Part shown: piece by piece, positions 18,428 to 20,745 of the stretch | How positions within the stretch are numbered: the stretch's first letter is position 1 | How the letters are laid out: each line of letters opens with the position of its first letter | Assembly: GCA_000969725.1 (NCBI GenBank) | Contig: JXSR01S060225.1 | Length of the DNA: 20,745 bases | Reading direction: 5' to 3' (one strand) | DNA from: Ophiothrix spiculata | Lineage: Eukaryota > Echinodermata > Ophiuroidea > Amphilepidida > Ophiotrichidae | Position numbers and translations under genes: made by a program | Notes under the pieces: model-generated | The model's database searches: none | What the model saw: only the letters and a program-made list of their open reading frames with translations | What the model was told of the DNA's origin: nothing

Positions 18428-18696
18428 TATGAGTCAAAACATAGTCGGCCTTTAAACAAAATTTTTTGATACCAAACATTTGGTTGTGACGTCAAAATGA
18501 CGATTGACTTCAATACCGAGTTGAGACCAAATAAAACTTCGCGCTAGATTGCACATGTGTTGAATTGCCATATACATTGCCTCAAATGTTTGTTACCGGA
18601 TTATACGTTAAATTTGATCGCAAATATTTGATGACGTCACGACCAAATGTTTGGTAGCAAAAATTTTGTTTGAAGGCCGACTATGTGTTGACCCTA
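18428..18696 (-). mobile_element. MITE family A, copy 3 (complete, inverted)
   Basis: This is the most complete copy. Both arms are present: CAAAACATAGTCGGCC at the left and GGCCGACTATGTGTTGACCC at the right, with TA at 18428-18429 and 18695-18696. TGACGTCA boxes lie at 18487-18494 and 18632-18639, next to the palindromic ACCAAACATTTGGT or its inverse. The interior (CGAGTTGAGACCAAATAAAA, then GCACATGTGTTGAATTGCCA) is in the opposite orientation to copies 1 and 2. The frame at 18608-18793 minus reads an arm and its peptide matches the one from copy 2, which reflects the shared repeat and not a gene. Confidence 0.93.
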
Positions 18697-18856
18697 TTAC
18701 ATGAATATTATTGTTGTTTTGCTTCATTTTACTGTCTTTCACTGAGCCTGTGAAACAATGATTTGAGCATGTACCTAAACCAGTGCTTCTCAACTAGCAG
18801 CGCATGTCAAATTTTGGTGCTTTGACTTGTATTGATTTGCACTTTAAAGGAGTTTA

Positions 18857-18964
18857 GTCCAATTTTTTCAAAATTTAGTTTTCAATGTCATATGAAAGAT
18901 TACCACTAAAGTCCGATTTTTTCAAAATTTAGTTTTCAATGTCATATGAAAGATTACCACTAAA
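18857..18964 (+). repeat. 54-bp tandem duplication (two units)
   Basis: Two adjacent 54-bp units start GTCCAATTTTTTCAAAATTT and GTCCGATTTTTTCAAAATTT. Both continue AGTTTTCAATGTCATATGAA, then AGATTACCACTAAA. Only one base difference was noticed, so the duplication is recent. Confidence 0.93.
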
Positions 18965-19035
18965 GTTTAAAATTTCAGGTAAATCAGTCAAACCGTTTTG
19001 ATTTTATGGACAGTCTTGTATTTCAAAGGCGCCTA

Positions 19036-19218
19036 TACGTTACTGTATAAATTAATTACGGTCACCATAATTAGACACATTTTCACACATATCTCCAAAA
19101 CGGTACATAGCTGAGCTGTGAAATATCATATGGGTCATGCGGAAAATATAACCTACATTTTGGTACCAAAATCTCAAAAAGTTTGAAAAAAGTTGAAGCA
19201 ATTGGACCATGCTCCTTT
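19036..19218. repeat. Dispersed repeat C, copy 2 (uninterrupted)
   Basis: This 183-bp copy aligns to 11029-11475 once the 249-bp MITE is removed. It shows the unoccupied target ATCTCCAAAACGGTACATAG. The minus-strand frame at 19052-19309 runs through it and has no recognised domain. Confidence 0.85.
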
Positions 19219-19712
19219 CAGTCTTCCCAAAATAAAGAAATACATTAGATATACACTGTGAAAGAGGCACATTTGGCAACTTCTTCCATAGTATATATAG
19301 TTCTCCCATACAACGTTATTATTTGTGTGACAACTGTTGTGAAGTCCAAAAAGGAAAAAAACCTACACCATGGTGGGGTGATATCCAGTGTTTTCTAAAT
19401 CCCAAATGTTCACCTTTAGATGGATTTACCAGTGAAAAGATCTAATAAAGCTACTAGAGACAATTTGACATTATATTTTAAAGAGATAAAATTTAACCAA
19501 AATTAATTATGTATACCTATTACATGTGTAGAAACAAGCTTTAATCAGATTTGAAACTAGAAACCGTGCTTTCACCATGTTCACACCATTTTTTTCTCCG
19601 GAGGAAAAAAAAAGTTCGTAAAGAATTGCAATTTTCTCCAATATTTCACAAATTCAAGGGGAACTACTGGTTGGAAATATTACTATAAATATGTTATATT
19701 AAATAGATATAG
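19219..19712. other. Non-coding stretch, nothing recognised
   Basis: AT-rich. CTCCGGAGGAAAAAAAAAG near 19596 contains a short TCCGGA palindrome. No gene or paired repeat was seen. Confidence 0.4.
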
Positions 19713-20006
19713 AGATTCACACTTAATGCATTTAAATTACATCTGCAGTGATGCAATGTTAAGTATTTCTAAATTCAGACATTGATTGATTGATTGATAT
19801 TGATTCATGTAAAAATATATATAGGTAGAAAATTAGGAAGAATAATCTAGGTCAGTCCCTTTAAAGCTAGGACTGTGAGTAATGTTCTGATTTTTGACTG
19901 GATATTTTTAGACTTGATATTCAGGTACACTCCTACAGATTCACACTTAATGCATTTAAATTACATCTGCAGTGATGCAATGTTAAGTATTTCTAAATTC
20001 AGACAT
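19713..20006 (+). repeat. Perfect 70-bp direct repeat separated by 154 bp
   Basis: Positions 19713-19782 and 19937-20006 are identical as read. Both run AGATTCACACTTAATGCATT, then TAAATTACATCTGCAGTGATGC, and end CTAAATTCAGACAT. The spacer has an ATTG microsatellite (19781-19796) right after the first copy. Identity over 70 bp among otherwise decayed repeats suggests a recent event, such as a tandem duplication of a 224-bp unit with a lost remainder, or very short terminal direct repeats. Confidence 0.93.
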
Positions 20007-20745
20007 CTACTGTAATGATATATCCATTAGCATGATTAAGGACTGTCTTCAAATTTTACCTTAAAAGAAGCTGAAACAGGGAAAGTACAGGTCAAGTGCC
20101 AAGACAAATGTGGGTTGAAAATTGCACTTCATATACACTACCTCTCTAAAGTATTTCCGCACAATCAAAATCGTTCAAAAACCTCATGTTTTATATTAAG
20201 CGACCTAGAATCATCAAAGATTCATACTAGTATAGGTAACTTATCTATTTAATATGAATAAATCGATCTTTCTTTTAATATTTGATCTCCCATTACCATA
20301 AAAATGGCTGATTTCATGGACCATATACAATTACACCACAAGTACATATCTCATTACTTATGTAACTAATCAATTTTTCATAACCTCATTATTACCTTGT
20401 AACAGGATATAAAATATTTTCAGGTTGTAAGTTTTCAAACAAATGTGCAAAATGTATATAAACTAAAATTGTGTATGTTCAGACAAAAGTAGTAATATGC
20501 ATTACATGCCAAATTTACAAATGCAATGAATGCAATTCCGAATTAGTTAGTTCGATAATTATACAATATAGACTCTGTCAAAAAATGATGGAAATTGGAT
20601 AAACGCCTTTTGAGATATGGCTGAATTAAGGTTTTGTGCGGAAAAACTTTCGAGCGCCAGTGTATTGCCTGCTTGGTGTGCTGGGTAAGGATCAGGGCTT
20701 CCGCGGTAACGCGGCCATGCCATTCCCAGAAAAAAGTTGAAATCC
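20007..20745. other. Non-coding stretch to window edge
   Basis: No gene was recognised. The last 100 bases are GC-richer (GGTGTGCTGGGTAAGG, CCGCGGTAACGCGG) and may be the start of a further repeat or an exon-bearing region outside the window. Confidence 0.4.

Noticed and set aside
15277-18793. Similar short proteins encoded at 15277-15483 (+) and 18608-18793 (-), sharing a KIFATKHLVVTS-like stretch
   Set aside because: Both translations run across the inverted arms of MITE family A. The similarity comes from the repeat and not from a conserved gene.

Overview
The window looks like non-coding DNA from an animal nuclear genome, most likely a marine deuterostome invertebrate such as an echinoderm, hemichordate or amphioxus. 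The evidence is an AT-rich composition, no open reading frame longer than 133 codons, a vertebrate-type telomere hexamer (CCCTAA), RNA polymerase III tRNA-like modules, and a dense load of short transposons flanked by TA, TTA or 8-bp target-site duplications (TSDs). The species call is an inference. I find no protein-coding gene, no functional rRNA or tRNA gene, no CRISPR array and nothing prokaryotic.

Left third (1-5100): a symmetric foldback element of 16/26-bp tandem repeats (656-1303); a diverged tandem repeat (about 1758-2450) that encloses a six-unit interstitial telomeric tract and a degraded MITE (family A, copy 1); a weak TAGTCTAGCTAGGT repeat; and a 135/147-bp alternating satellite (about 3650-4705), one monomer of which is split by a 250-bp TA-flanked MITE (family B).

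Middle (5100-12400): a 698-bp hAT-like element with an 8-bp duplication and an internal tRNA-like module, nested in an older inverted repeat; a 1.1-kb TA-flanked element with terminal inverted repeats (TIRs) of about 210 bp; a 41-bp minisatellite; a 256-bp foldback element; a dispersed repeat split by a 249-bp MITE; and a 392-bp PIF/Harbinger-type MITE with TTA duplications.

Right third (12400-20745): a 905-bp TA-flanked element; a diverged 215-bp tandem duplication split by a 393-bp hAT-like MITE; family A copies 2 and 3; an 806-bp element with an 8-bp duplication that also carries a tRNA-like module; a 54-bp tandem duplication; an uninterrupted copy of the dispersed repeat; and a perfect 70-bp direct repeat.

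The window therefore reads as layered transposon insertions. Three insertions can be checked against an unoccupied paralogous site in the same window. The two observations most worth following are (i) two unrelated-looking elements with 8-bp duplications that each hold a tRNA-like pol III promoter, and (ii) two MITE families with different termini that share a subterminal palindrome followed by a TGACGTCA box. All pairings were found by reading the sequence by eye. No alignment or database search was run.
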